DNA from: a virus
IMG/VR virus record: IMGVR_UViG_3300027963_000043
Location: 62,001 to 126,000 of that record
Reading direction: 5' to 3' (one strand)
DNA length: 64,000 nt
The notes under the pieces: generated by a model
Told to the model about the DNA's origin: nothing
Databases searched by the model: none
Seen by the model: the letters and a program-made list of their open reading frames with translations, nothing else
Program-made: the position numbers and the translations under genes
Part shown: positions 55,118 to 63,511 of the stretch, in pieces
Position numbering within the stretch: position 1 is the first letter of the stretch
Layout: each line of letters begins with the position of its first letter

Positions 55118-56059
55118 ATGAATGATGAAGATTATCTATATGTTATCATACCTTATTTTAATTTTATTGATTTTAAAATTTCAGAAGAAAATTTATCACA
55201 TTTTATAAATAAAAATAATTTCACAAATAAAGTTAGATTAGTAATAAGCGAAGGAGTTTATAATAAGAAATTAAATATAAAATCTAATTTAATCTTTAAG
55301 CATCTAACATTTGACATTAAAGACCCAATTTGGTTAAAGGAAAATTTAATCAATTCAGCAATTAAACATTTACCTAACGATTGGAAATATTTATTATGGT
55401 GCGATAAAGACATTTTATTTACTAACTCTGATTGGATAGAAAATTCTATTGAAAAATTAAAAAATTGTGATGTTATTCAACCTTGGAACAAGGTATTTTT
55501 TTTAGAAAAAGGAGAAACAGATACAACAAAATGCTCACAGCAATCAGTAAATTATAAAGAAAGCATTTGTTCTGTAAAAAAACAAGGTATAAATAAAGAT
55601 GGTCATACTGGTATGGTTTGGGGAATTAATAGAGATTTCTATAATAAAATAAATAAAATAGCAGACTGGTATATTATAGGTTCTGGAGATGTCGCTTTTG
55701 CTTATTGTTGTGGATTACATAATGAGCGTTATTCATTATTTCAAACAAAAGATATGGAAGTTATGTTATCGAATTATATTAAAAATTTCAATAATATTAA
55801 AATTGATTATGTAGAGCAATCAATATATCATATCTATCACGGAAAAAGAAACAATAGGCAATACTCTCGAAGAATGGGCTATTTATTAAAAAATAAATAC
55901 AATCCTTCAAAGGATATTTTTTATGACGAAAATAATATTTTAAATCTAACAAAAGATGGAGAAAGATTCCGAGATTATCTTCAAAAATATTTTTTCTTTA
56001 GAGATGAAGATGATGCTTTAGCTTGGAACTTTATTCATAAAGAAGAATTTAATTGGTAA
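55118..56059 (+). CDS. GT-A-like glycosyltransferase, paralogue B
   Basis: A 313-residue protein clearly related to paralogue A (53496-54404) across its length: DYLYVIIPYFNFIDF, VRLVISEGVYNKK, LLWCDKDILFTNSDW (D-K-D), a GHTGMVWGINRDFYNKIN segment, DVAFAYCCGLHNE and SIYHIYHGKRNNRQYSRRMG. The C-terminus is longer and ends HKEEFNW. Probably a duplication followed by divergence with gene 54448-55095 inserted or kept between. Function as for paralogue A. Confidence 0.6.
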   Translation: MNDEDYLYVIIPYFNFIDFKISEENLSHFINKNNFTNKVRLVISEGVYNKKLNIKSNLIFKHLTFDIKDPIWLKENLINSAIKHLPNDWKYLLWCDKDILFTNSDWIENSIEKLKNCDVIQPWNKVFFLEKGETDTTKCSQQSVNYKESICSVKKQGINKDGHTGMVWGINRDFYNKINKIADWYIIGSGDVAFAYCCGLHNERYSLFQTKDMEVMLSNYIKNFNNIKIDYVEQSIYHIYHGKRNNRQYSRRMGYLLKNKYNPSKDIFYDENNILNLTKDGERFRDYLQKYFFFRDEDDALAWNFIHKEEFNW

Positions 56060-56090
56060 TTAAATTTAATAATTATGTTATAATATAAAA

Positions 56091-56282
56091 ATGAACAAAA
56101 AACCTCATATTCTTAAAGTAAAAGAGCAAGATGGATACCAATACATTGAGTTGCCAGATTCTTTAATTAAAAAGATGGGATGGAAAATCGGTGATACGAT
56201 TAATTGGCACGATAATAAAGATGGAACTTTTTCTTTAATCAAAATCGCAAGTCCCTCTAAATCAAAAAAAAACAAAATTTGA
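56091..56282 (+). CDS. AbrB/MazE-like swapped-hairpin DNA-binding protein
   Basis: A 63-residue protein. YQYIELPDSLIKKMGWKIGD (about residues 16-35) followed by TINWHDNKDGTFSLIKI is the AbrB/MazE/SpoVT swapped-hairpin pattern (x-I-x-L-P-x-x-x-x-K-x-x-G-x-x-x-G-D-x-I). These dimers bind DNA as transition-state regulators or antitoxins. No toxin partner is seen beside it. A TATAAT box (56079-56084) is 6 nt before the ATG, giving a leaderless start; a weak TTGGTA lies 20 bp upstream of it. Its last codons lie at the promoter of the ligase gene. Confidence 0.7.
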   Translation: MNKKPHILKVKEQDGYQYIELPDSLIKKMGWKIGDTINWHDNKDGTFSLIKIASPSKSKKNKI

Positions 56283-56307
56283 CGAGTTGGTTAGTCCAGT
56301 ATATACT
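56279..56307 (+). promoter_or_regulatory. Sigma70-like promoter for leaderless ligase mRNA
   Basis: TTGACG (56279-56284), 17 bp, TATACT (56302-56307), 6 nt to the ATG at 56314. It decides the ligase start: a TTG at 56287 would sit inside the promoter spacer. Confidence 0.75.
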
Positions 56308-56313
56308 GGAAGT

Positions 56314-57426
56314 ATGAAGCTACCTACAATTTATAAAAAGACTAAAACTGGCAAAGTCCAAGAATGGACTATTGAAGTTAAAGGAAATCAATACCGCACA
56401 ATTTCTGGTCAAACAGATGGTGAGAAGATTACTAATAATTGGAGTGATTGTGATATTAAAAATGCTGGCAGATCAAATGCTACTACTCCAGAAGAACAAG
56501 CAATTAAAGAAGCAGAAGCTAAACGCAAGAAGAAGTTAGAATCTGGTTACTTTGAATCCATCAAAGATATTAACAAGGTTCAATACTTTGAGCCAATGCT
56601 TGCTCAAAAGTATGAAGATCACGAAATTAATTATCCAGTTTATAGCCAACCTAAACTTGATGGTATTCGTTGCATCGTAACAAAAGATGGAATGTTTAGC
56701 AGAAATGGCAAGAAGATTATTTCTGCACCACATATTCGCCAGAATCTAGATTTATTCTTTAAAGATTATCCTAATGCAATTCTTGATGGCGAATTATATT
56801 GTGATAAGTTTGCTAATGATTTCAATAAAATTTGTTCTCTTGTAAAAAGAACTAAACCTACCGATGAAGAACTAGAAGAAAGTGCAGATAGTATTCAGTA
56901 TTGGGTTTATGATGCTCCTAAAATCGGTTTATTAAATGAAAAAGATTTATTCTATGAGAGATATGAAGCATTTTCCAATGCCCTTACTAAAAGAAAATAT
57001 ACAAGTATCGTTGTTGTCACTACCTTAAAAGTAAATAACGAAAAAGAACTTACTGAATCTTACGAAATGTATATGGAAAATGGATACGAAGGTCAAATGG
57101 TTAGACTTAACAGACCTTACGAGAATAAGCGTAGCAAGTTTCTTCTTAAAAGAAAAGAGTTTATGGATGCAGAGTTTATTATCAATGGAGTTAAAGAAGG
57201 CGAAGGCAACCGCAAAGGAACTGCTGGCTATATGGAATTTACAAATGCACAAGGTAAATATTTTAAGAGTAATATCAAAGGTGATTTTGGTTATCTTAAA
57301 GAGCTTTACAAACAAAGAAATGAATTAGTGGGCAAGAAAGCTACTATAAAATTCTTCAATTATACACCAGATGAAGTGCCAAGATTTCCCTATGTGATTG
57401 CTATTGACAGAGATAGCTACGAATAA
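56314..57426 (+). CDS. ATP-dependent DNA ligase
   Basis: About 370 residues. Motif I QPKLDGIRC (about residues 112-120) carries the lysine that is adenylated. Motif III LDGELYC (about 157-163), motif IV YEGQMVRL (about 262-269), then KFLLKRKEF (motif V) follow, and an OB-fold region is at the end (ELVGKKATIKFFNYTPDEVP). A non-standard N-terminal segment (1-90) with KTGKVQEWTIEVKGNQYRTI and a helical linker precedes the core and looks like a WGR-like module. The start is the ATG at 56314 defined by the promoter, not a TTG at 56287. It seals nicks during replication and repair. Confidence 0.92.
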   Translation: MKLPTIYKKTKTGKVQEWTIEVKGNQYRTISGQTDGEKITNNWSDCDIKNAGRSNATTPEEQAIKEAEAKRKKKLESGYFESIKDINKVQYFEPMLAQKYEDHEINYPVYSQPKLDGIRCIVTKDGMFSRNGKKIISAPHIRQNLDLFFKDYPNAILDGELYCDKFANDFNKICSLVKRTKPTDEELEESADSIQYWVYDAPKIGLLNEKDLFYERYEAFSNALTKRKYTSIVVVTTLKVNNEKELTESYEMYMENGYEGQMVRLNRPYENKRSKFLLKRKEFMDAEFIINGVKEGEGNRKGTAGYMEFTNAQGKYFKSNIKGDFGYLKELYKQRNELVGKKATIKFFNYTPDEVPRFPYVIAIDRDSYE

Positions 57427-57434
57427 AATATTAT

Positions 57435-57463
57435 TTGACATCATTTTAAATTTAATTTAAATT
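57435..57463 (+). promoter_or_regulatory. Sigma70-like promoter for leaderless rIIA mRNA
   Basis: TTGACA (57435-57440), 17 bp, TAAATT (57458-57463), 6 nt to the ATG at 57470. Confidence 0.7.
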
Positions 57464-57469
57464 CAATAT

Positions 57470-59668
57470 ATGAAATTAATCGAAAAACCAATCAATGTAG
57501 TCGAGTCCGATAGTTTTGAATCCGTAAGTTTCGGAATCAAACAATCTGGACTTCCTTATATCTTTAACATCCTTCGCAATCAGTTGTATTCCAACAAACC
57601 TCTCGCAGTTTTGCGTGAGATTACTTGTAATGCACAAGACGCTAACATCGAAGCTAAAAGCAAGCGTCCGATTGAGATTAAACTTCCTACCAAACTTGAC
57701 CCTACTTTAACTATCAGAGATTTTGGTAATGGTCTTTCTGCTGATGATATTAAGAATCTTTATTGCTACTATGGTGAATCTACCAAACGCAATAGTAATT
57801 CTGCTATTGGATATTACGGCATTGGAAAATTTGCACCATTTAGCTATGGTGATAACTTTGTTTTGATTTCTTATCACGATGGCAAGAAAACTACTTACAA
57901 TGCTTTTATTGATGAAACTAAAATTGGCAAGATCGTTAAGCTCAAGGAAGAAAAATCTTCCGAGCCTACTGGCGTATTAATTTCTGTTCCAATCAAAGAA
58001 GAAGATACAGAAACCTTCTTGTCTACTGCAAAAGAATTGTTTAAATATTTCAAGAACAAGCCAATTATCAAAGGTGCAAGAAAAGAAGATTTGTCAGAAA
58101 TCTATGATCGCACACCAGTATTTAAAGGTAATGGTTGGGCTTATTATAATACCTCTAGCTATGGTAGAGAATCTGTTGCGATTATGGGAGTTGGTTATCC
58201 TATCGAAACTAGCGATGTGCAATTCAAAGAAGATTCTGATGAGCAAAGTATTTGCTCTCAAGGATTTGAAGTCGAGTTTGAGCTTGGTGAACTTGACATT
58301 ACTGCGAGTCGTGAGAATCTAGAATATACTGAAAAGACTAGAAAAGCTATCAGAGATAAATTCCGTAAGATCAAGAAGGAGATGGCAGAGTGCATCTCTC
58401 AACAATTTAAAGATTCCACAAACATCTATGATGCGAAAGCTCTTTATAATGAAGTCTTTGGAACTTATGGCAGTTTGGGTTATATTGTTCGTAATGCTTT
58501 GAGCAACAAGGTCACTTGGAACAGCAAAACTATTACTGATAATCATATTGATTTCAATGATAAGATTGGCAAGATGATTGAGAACGGCAAATTGACTTCA
58601 AAGTTTTATCAAAAGTCTCGCAGAAGCACAAAATTAAATTCAGAGAATGAAGCAAAAAGGATTCTTTGTGAAAAGACACATAAAATCCTAATCAATGATA
58701 CTGGTTCAGCTATGGGAGTAACTCATCGTCTTGCTACTCTTTGGAATGAATTAGGAGACAAGATTGATGGTGCTTATGTATTTACATTCGTAGATCAAGC
58801 AACGAAAGATTCCTTTAACAAGGAACTTGGTATTGTTAATGAGAATTATTTGAATCTCTCTGATTATGAGAAGATTACAATTCAGAAGATTAATTCTGGA
58901 ACTAGCGTTGTAACCAGTAAGAATCCAAAACATTCCTCTCAAATCTTTAAGTTTAAGCGTAAAGATGCTACGAATTGGGGAACTAATTCTAATAATTGGG
59001 AGACTATGGCTATGGATTTAGCAAATGATACTGCTATCTATGTAGAGATCAGCAACTTCCAAGCTCAAGGCAAAGAACACGAATTTAGAAATGGAACTTT
59101 AAAAGAAATTCTTGAGAAGTATGAAGAACTTACTGGCGAGAAACTTCCAGAAATTTATGGAATCAAATCTAAAACTTTTGAATCCAAGAAAAAGATTATT
59201 AATAAAAATAAAAATCTTACAAGCCTCTGGAAACATCTTGAAGATGGAATCCGCAAGGAGTATTCTAAACTATCACAGCAAATCACAGACAAGAATCATT
59301 GGGATAAACATAATAGAGAAGATGATAACTTTAGTGATATTACTCAAAATATGCACAAGAAAGAGTTGCACGAACTTATTGAGAATGAAAATTCAGAGTT
59401 TGCACAATATTTGAGTGCGGTTATGTTCTATGCAAAATCGAACTTCAAGAAGGTTGGCGAAGCTCTTGAGTTTTTAAAATTGGCTGAAATTGATATTAAA
59501 TTCGATCAAGTCAATCCAACTTATGATTTGGATACTCTATTAAAGAATGTCCAAAGCAGATATGAAATGCTCGGTGCATTTATCCCTCATATCAGTATGT
59601 GGGAAATCAACGAAAAGCATAAAATGATAAAGATTGTAAATTATATAAATCTTATTGACAAAAACTAA
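57470..59668 (+). CDS. rIIA: rIIA-like GHKL ATPase
   Basis: A 732-residue protein. The GHKL/Bergerat ATP-binding signature is clear in the first 130 residues: LREITCNAQDANIEAK (E-x-x-x-N-x-x-D-A, about 44-59), LTIRDFGNGLS (D-x-G-x-G, about 80-90) and GYYGIGKFAPF (about 113-123). This and the position before an rIIB-like gene match T4 rIIA, a membrane-associated protein that affects lysis timing, superinfection and growth in lambda lysogens. The long C-terminal half is helical and variable. Confidence 0.88.
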   Translation: MKLIEKPINVVESDSFESVSFGIKQSGLPYIFNILRNQLYSNKPLAVLREITCNAQDANIEAKSKRPIEIKLPTKLDPTLTIRDFGNGLSADDIKNLYCYYGESTKRNSNSAIGYYGIGKFAPFSYGDNFVLISYHDGKKTTYNAFIDETKIGKIVKLKEEKSSEPTGVLISVPIKEEDTETFLSTAKELFKYFKNKPIIKGARKEDLSEIYDRTPVFKGNGWAYYNTSSYGRESVAIMGVGYPIETSDVQFKEDSDEQSICSQGFEVEFELGELDITASRENLEYTEKTRKAIRDKFRKIKKEMAECISQQFKDSTNIYDAKALYNEVFGTYGSLGYIVRNALSNKVTWNSKTITDNHIDFNDKIGKMIENGKLTSKFYQKSRRSTKLNSENEAKRILCEKTHKILINDTGSAMGVTHRLATLWNELGDKIDGAYVFTFVDQATKDSFNKELGIVNENYLNLSDYEKITIQKINSGTSVVTSKNPKHSSQIFKFKRKDATNWGTNSNNWETMAMDLANDTAIYVEISNFQAQGKEHEFRNGTLKEILEKYEELTGEKLPEIYGIKSKTFESKKKIINKNKNLTSLWKHLEDGIRKEYSKLSQQITDKNHWDKHNREDDNFSDITQNMHKKELHELIENENSEFAQYLSAVMFYAKSNFKKVGEALEFLKLAEIDIKFDQVNPTYDLDTLLKNVQSRYEMLGAFIPHISMWEINEKHKMIKIVNYINLIDKN

Positions 59669-59690
59669 AAAAGGAGAGAAAATACAAAAA

Positions 59691-60611
59691 ATGAAAATAC
59701 CATATATATTAACAGATCGTAGTCTTACTATCGTTCTTAACGATGAGCCAAAGACTATCACTAGCGAAAATCCAGTTTGGAATGACGCTATCACCGCAAT
59801 CAGAGAAGGAAGGTTTAGCGATCTTCCAGATATTCTCGACAAGAGCAAAGCTATTGCACGATTCTCTCACGGCAAAATTGAAGTCCGTGATGGTCTTGTA
59901 ACTTATGCTGGCGAAGAAATTCATAATATTGTTGTAGATAGAATCTTGAACTTTATTAAGAATGGTTTGCCTTATGAGCCTCTTGTTAAGTTTCTTGATA
60001 AGCTAATGGCAAATCCTTCTCGCAGAGCAGTAAATGAGCTTTACAAATTCTTGGAGCATAAGAAAATGCCTCTCACACCAGATGGCGATTTCCTTGCATA
60101 TAAGAGTGTTAGATCAGATTTTACTGATTGGTATAGTGGCAAACATAATTTTGCTATCGGCCAAGTCCGTGAGATGGCAAGGAATCAAGTTTGCGATAAT
60201 GCAGATGTTGGTTGCTCTGCTGGTTATCACGCTGGGTCAGAAGAATATGCAAAGAGTTTCAATGGTGGTGGTAATCTTGTGATAGTTAAGATTAACCCTG
60301 CTGATGTTGTATCTGTTCCAACAGATTGCGAATGTCAGAAACTTCGTGCTTCTAAATTAGAAGTTGTTGCATTATATCGTAAATCTCTTGACAAAGAACT
60401 TTATGATATTGCTTATGGAAACTTTATTCATCCATATCGTCCAGAAGCTATCGAGGCTATGCAAGAAATGTATGATGTAGACCCCGATGATGATATTTAT
60501 GGTGATGAAGATGAGGAAGATGATGTTCCTAGTTGGGGAACTGATGGCACACTTAAAACTAATTATCACAATAAGCGTGACCCTCATACTGGAAGATTTA
60601 TCAAGGGATAA
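59691..60611 (+). CDS. rIIB: rIIB-like protein
   Basis: About 306 residues. VKFLDKLMANPSRRAVNELY (about residues 104-123) and FLEHKKMPLTPDGDFLAYKS with VRSDFTDWYSGKHN, then CSAGYHAGSEEYAKSF (about 184-199), are the features shared by rIIB-like proteins of T4-like phages, including the H-x-G-x-x-x-Y core. The C-terminus is acidic and then basic (DEDEEDDVPSW, DPHTGRFIKG). The start is the ATG at 59691, preceded by AAGGAGAG; an earlier in-frame start at 59655 lies inside rIIA. Works with rIIA at the membrane. Confidence 0.88.
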   Translation: MKIPYILTDRSLTIVLNDEPKTITSENPVWNDAITAIREGRFSDLPDILDKSKAIARFSHGKIEVRDGLVTYAGEEIHNIVVDRILNFIKNGLPYEPLVKFLDKLMANPSRRAVNELYKFLEHKKMPLTPDGDFLAYKSVRSDFTDWYSGKHNFAIGQVREMARNQVCDNADVGCSAGYHAGSEEYAKSFNGGGNLVIVKINPADVVSVPTDCECQKLRASKLEVVALYRKSLDKELYDIAYGNFIHPYRPEAIEAMQEMYDVDPDDDIYGDEDEEDDVPSWGTDGTLKTNYHNKRDPHTGRFIKG

Positions 60612-60853
60612 TGAAGTTAGGCTTGCACATTGATTGGTGCATAGGGAGATGGTTTGGTAGGAACAATAATCTTGAGATTAGAGTTACCCTACCGACCATC
60701 TCTCTCGGTTTTAAAAAAGAAGATGATGATAAATGGTTTGGATTTAAATTCAATTTAAGAACAGACATATCATTTGAATCATACGAATACGGAAAAATAT
60801 TTACCTTGATTTTATTTGGATTTGGAGTTAAAGTAAGCAAGTTTAATTTATGA
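60611..60853 (+). CDS. Hypothetical small beta-rich protein
   Basis: An 80-residue protein starting with MKLGLHIDWCIGRWFGRNNN, then many alternating hydrophobic strands (IRVTLPTISLGFKKEDDDKW, FGFKFNLRTDISF) to the end. Overlaps the rIIB stop by 1 nt and the next gene by 4 nt. The strand pattern suggests a small beta-barrel or clamp. Function unknown. Confidence 0.6.
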   Translation: MKLGLHIDWCIGRWFGRNNNLEIRVTLPTISLGFKKEDDDKWFGFKFNLRTDISFESYEYGKIFTLILFGFGVKVSKFNL

Positions 60854-61047
60854 GTGAAGAAGATAATTTTAATTGTAAAGCTGGAAATCAGTTGAGAGAT
60901 ACTTTATATAAAGATATATTAAGGTATGCTCAAGAAAGCGATATGACAGCTTATCAAGTTATTGGCGTTTTAGAATCATTGAAGTTTGATTTATTAAACG
61001 CTATGAGAAATGCACATATAGAAGAAGGAGATGAAGATGAAATCTAA
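60850..61047 (+). CDS. Hypothetical small helical acidic protein
   Basis: A 65-residue protein: SEEDNFNCKAGNQLRDTLYK, then DILRYAQESDMTAYQVIGVL (a helical pair), and an acidic end (EEGDEDEI). It overlaps the next gene's ATG by 11 nt. Function unknown. Confidence 0.6.
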   Translation: MSEEDNFNCKAGNQLRDTLYKDILRYAQESDMTAYQVIGVLESLKFDLLNAMRNAHIEEGDEDEI

Positions 61048-61243
61048 TCGTGGTCGTAAAAAAGGTTCGTTTTGTTTTTCAATGGTAACATTGAGTGAAC
61101 TTAATAAAGTATTGAAACAAGATGCGGTAGTTATCGTATCAAAGAAATTCCTCGACAATTTAAATATAAAAGGAATTGAAAAGGAAGTCAATACTAAAAC
61201 ATATAATAGTTTAGAGCAAAGCATTGATTTTCAAGTAGTTTAA
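61037..61243 (+). CDS. Hypothetical small basic protein with RGRKKG start
   Basis: About 68 residues: MKSNRGRKKGSFCFSMVTLS, then ELNKVLKQDAVVIVSKKFLD and a polar end. The basic start suggests nucleic-acid binding. A Shine-Dalgarno GGAG lies 6 nt before the ATG at 61037; an ATG two codons earlier is too close to it. Function unknown. Confidence 0.55.
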   Translation: MKSNRGRKKGSFCFSMVTLSELNKVLKQDAVVIVSKKFLDNLNIKGIEKEVNTKTYNSLEQSIDFQVV

Positions 61244-61252
61244 ACAAACTTC

Positions 61253-61281
61253 TTGATTACAAAACAAAACCCTTGTATAAA
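61253..61281 (+). promoter_or_regulatory. Sigma70-like promoter for a leaderless RuvB-like gene mRNA
   Basis: TTGATT (61253-61258), 17 bp, TATAAA (61276-61281), 7 nt to the ATG at 61289. The -35 box is itself a TTG codon in frame, which makes the gene look longer than it is if TTG starts are allowed. Confidence 0.75.
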
Positions 61282-61288
61282 AAGATAT

Positions 61289-62221
61289 ATGACAAAAGAT
61301 AATTTTTCAGAAATTGTTGGACAAGAAAAGACAAAGGGTAAAATTAATTTTCTCCTAGAGGGATTTGAGCAAACAAGAATTATGCCTCATCTTCTTTTCG
61401 TTGCTCCAAGAGGATGCGGTAAAACTCTTATCGCTCAAAAAACAGCTAATCTAATGAATAGACAGAAAACTCTGATTGTTAATTGTTCTACGATCAAGAA
61501 TGTTAAGAGTTTCTTTAATCAGATTATGCTTCCTTATGTTGCAGATAAAGATATTACTATTATTTTTGATGAAGCTAGTGAATTACCAAGAGATGTTACG
61601 ATGGCACTTCTTACTATTTTAAATCCTAATTCCACTAATCAGAATGAATTTAGTTTTGAAGATGGAACTTATACCTTTAGATTCAATCAAAATTCTTTTA
61701 TCTTTTGCACAACAGAAGCTCAAAAGATTTTTCACGCACTTCTTGATCGTCTTTATAGAATTGATCTTCAAGATTATTCTTACATTGAATTAGGCAAGAT
61801 TATCTCTGGAAATTTGTCCACTAAAAAGCAAAAGATTAATGATTCAATTATTAGCGAAATAGCTAGTGTTTGCCGTGGTAATGCTCGACAAGCTCAATCT
61901 ATGGCAAATCAAATCTCATCTTATTTGGCTAGTAAAAAATCCAATGAATTGACTAAAGAAGGCTGGGAAGAAATTAAAAGCAAACTATCCATTTATCCTC
62001 TTGGCCTTTCAGAAATTGAACTTAATGTAATTAAAATTCTCAAAGAACACGGAGAAGTCAGACTAACTAACCTTTCAGCTAAAACTAATCTTACCAGAGA
62101 TATGTTGCAGAAAAATGTTGAAATATATCTTGTTCGTAATAGTTTAATTGAAATTCGTCCAACTGGTAGAGCATTAACTAAAAAAGGTAGCGATTATCAT
62201 ACAGAACATTTATCTAAATGA
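61289..62221 (+). CDS. RuvB-like AAA+ ATPase
   Basis: About 310 residues. FSEIVGQEKTKGKINFLLEG at the start, Walker A LFVAPRGCGKTLIAQKTANL (about 37-56), Walker B ITIIFDEASELP (about 90-101), a sensor-1-like FIFCTTEAQKIFHALLDRLY and an R-finger region, then a C-terminal winged-helix (EVRLTNLSAKTNLTRDMLQK), the layout of RuvB, the Holliday junction branch-migration motor. Clamp-loader ATPases are the alternative, but the winged-helix end and short length favour RuvB. Start at 61289 is fixed by the leaderless promoter. Confidence 0.8.
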   Translation: MTKDNFSEIVGQEKTKGKINFLLEGFEQTRIMPHLLFVAPRGCGKTLIAQKTANLMNRQKTLIVNCSTIKNVKSFFNQIMLPYVADKDITIIFDEASELPRDVTMALLTILNPNSTNQNEFSFEDGTYTFRFNQNSFIFCTTEAQKIFHALLDRLYRIDLQDYSYIELGKIISGNLSTKKQKINDSIISEIASVCRGNARQAQSMANQISSYLASKKSNELTKEGWEEIKSKLSIYPLGLSEIELNVIKILKEHGEVRLTNLSAKTNLTRDMLQKNVEIYLVRNSLIEIRPTGRALTKKGSDYHTEHLSK

Positions 62222-62418
62222 AAAATCAAAAAGTTAAAACTACAAAAGGAACTCCTATGGAAGTATTAAGCTATGATAGTAATATTAAAATGTTTTATTG
62301 TTTTGTGCCTCATCTAGATATGACACTAACAATTCACCCTTCTGCTCTTGACTTAAATGAGAAAGAGTTAGATAATCTAAAAATGGAGATGTTACAAAAT
62401 GAACAAAAAAATAATTGA
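62218..62418 (+). CDS. Hypothetical small protein
   Basis: A 66-residue protein: MKNQKVKTTKGTPMEVLSYD, then KMFYCFVPHLDMTLTIHPSA and an acidic helix. ATGA overlap with the RuvB-like gene. The strand-helix pattern is compact, and the function is unknown. Confidence 0.55.
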   Translation: MKNQKVKTTKGTPMEVLSYDSNIKMFYCFVPHLDMTLTIHPSALDLNEKELDNLKMEMLQNEQKNN

Positions 62419-62593
62419 TAAGATTGATTTGGTAATTGAAGATATTTTTAATCTTCAAGAACTAATTGACTTTGATACATCTGATTCTAGCGAATACGAT
62501 TTAGATTCAGTAGTAAGTGTATTAGCTGAAATTCGTGGTAGAGTTTCAAATCAAGAGGAGGAAGTAGAAAGAATTGATCTAAAACAACTATGA
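62399..62593 (+). CDS. Hypothetical small acidic helical protein
   Basis: A 64-residue protein: MNKKIIDKIDLVIEDIFNLQ, then a helix pair and SNQEEEVERIDLKQL. Overlaps the previous gene by 20 nt and the next by 4 nt. Function unknown. Confidence 0.5.
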   Translation: MNKKIIDKIDLVIEDIFNLQELIDFDTSDSSEYDLDSVVSVLAEIRGRVSNQEEEVERIDLKQL

Positions 62594-62838
62594 ACTTACA
62601 TCCTAAAATTAAAATGATTGCAGAGGAGTTTGGCGAATCCTATGAATGGATTGCTGGCGATGAGAGCTTGTTTATTAAGGTTGGTAATCATTTCATAGAT
62701 ATTGTAAAGGAAAGATTAAAAACTTGCAATCTAGAATTTGTGGAAGCTCAACAAAAAAACGATCATACTTATCTTTGGTTTCGTTCACCAGAAGAAAATG
62801 AAGCAGTTTATGATTTTGATGATGAGGATGAACAATGA
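62590..62838 (+). CDS. Hypothetical small alpha/beta protein
   Basis: An 82-residue protein: a helix (HPKIKMIAEEFGES), a strand pair (LFIKVGNHFIDIVKERLKTC), a hydrophobic strand (YLWFRSPE) and an acidic tail (YDFDDEDEQ). Overlaps the previous and next genes by 4 nt each. Function unknown. Confidence 0.55.
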   Translation: MNLHPKIKMIAEEFGESYEWIAGDESLFIKVGNHFIDIVKERLKTCNLEFVEAQQKNDHTYLWFRSPEENEAVYDFDDEDEQ

Positions 62839-63167
62839 ATATTTATGTTACTGGATATAATTGGCTTGCAAAAGTAGACATTGATTCAAAAAAAATAGAT
62901 CAAGCCGATTGGTATAACGAGGCTTGCACAAGAGCAGTAGAAAGTGTTCTAGATCAAGAAGAAAAAGAAGGAGTTGATTTAAAAATTCAAGATTATGAAG
63001 ATTTTGGCCTTGGAGTTATTCTCTTGACTTGGGACGAAAAGAATAGTAAAAATGAAGATCAACATAGAGTTCTTTTAACGAGTAATGTTCTTGCTAATGC
63101 TGGTCGTTGGGAAGAATATAAATTTGTAAAAGACTATGAAGAAAAAGCAAAGGAAGAAGGATTATGA
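62835..63167 (+). CDS. Hypothetical protein
   Basis: A 110-residue protein: MNIYVTGYNWLAKVDIDSKK, a helix (EACTRAVESVLDQEEKEG), a strand (LGVILLTWDEKNSK) and a helical end. Overlaps both neighbours by 4 nt. The pattern suggests a compact alpha/beta domain; function unknown. Confidence 0.55.
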   Translation: MNIYVTGYNWLAKVDIDSKKIDQADWYNEACTRAVESVLDQEEKEGVDLKIQDYEDFGLGVILLTWDEKNSKNEDQHRVLLTSNVLANAGRWEEYKFVKDYEEKAKEEGL

Positions 63168-63511
63168 AACATAAAATATTTTGGGAAAAGAATAGCAGAG
63201 TTAAGGGTGTTGTCCCATCTGCACAAATTATCAATAAAACATCTACGGATAAATTTCCTTGTGATGCAGTAACTATTCGTATGTATAATATTAATGATAA
63301 AAACCCAACGGCAACCGCATATTTTTATGGAAAAGAAGCTCAAGGAAGCTCTTGGAATGGAAGCAATTATACTTATGCCGAAACTAAATTAATGGTTACT
63401 TTTGATAAAGATAAAGAAGGTTATAGTTTTAATGGTGGAGTTAAATCATTTTCTTTACAAGACATTAAAGAAGTGTTAGATTCAGTAAGAGAAACATTAA
63501 ACAAATTATGA
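63164..63511 (+). CDS. Hypothetical protein
   Basis: A 115-residue protein: strand-rich N-terminal half (FPCDAVTIRMYNINDKNPTA, AYFYGKEAQGSSWNGSNYTY), then LMVTFDKDKEGYSFNGGVKS and a helix at the end. The beta-rich body with Gly/Asn turns is not recognised. ATGA overlaps link it to its neighbours. Confidence 0.55.
   Translation: MKHKIFWEKNSRVKGVVPSAQIINKTSTDKFPCDAVTIRMYNINDKNPTATAYFYGKEAQGSSWNGSNYTYAETKLMVTFDKDKEGYSFNGGVKSFSLQDIKEVLDSVRETLNKL

Noticed and set aside
56287-56313. Longer ligase N-terminus from a TTG start
   Set aside because: The TTG lies between the -35 and -10 boxes; the ATG at 56314 fits the 6-nt rule.
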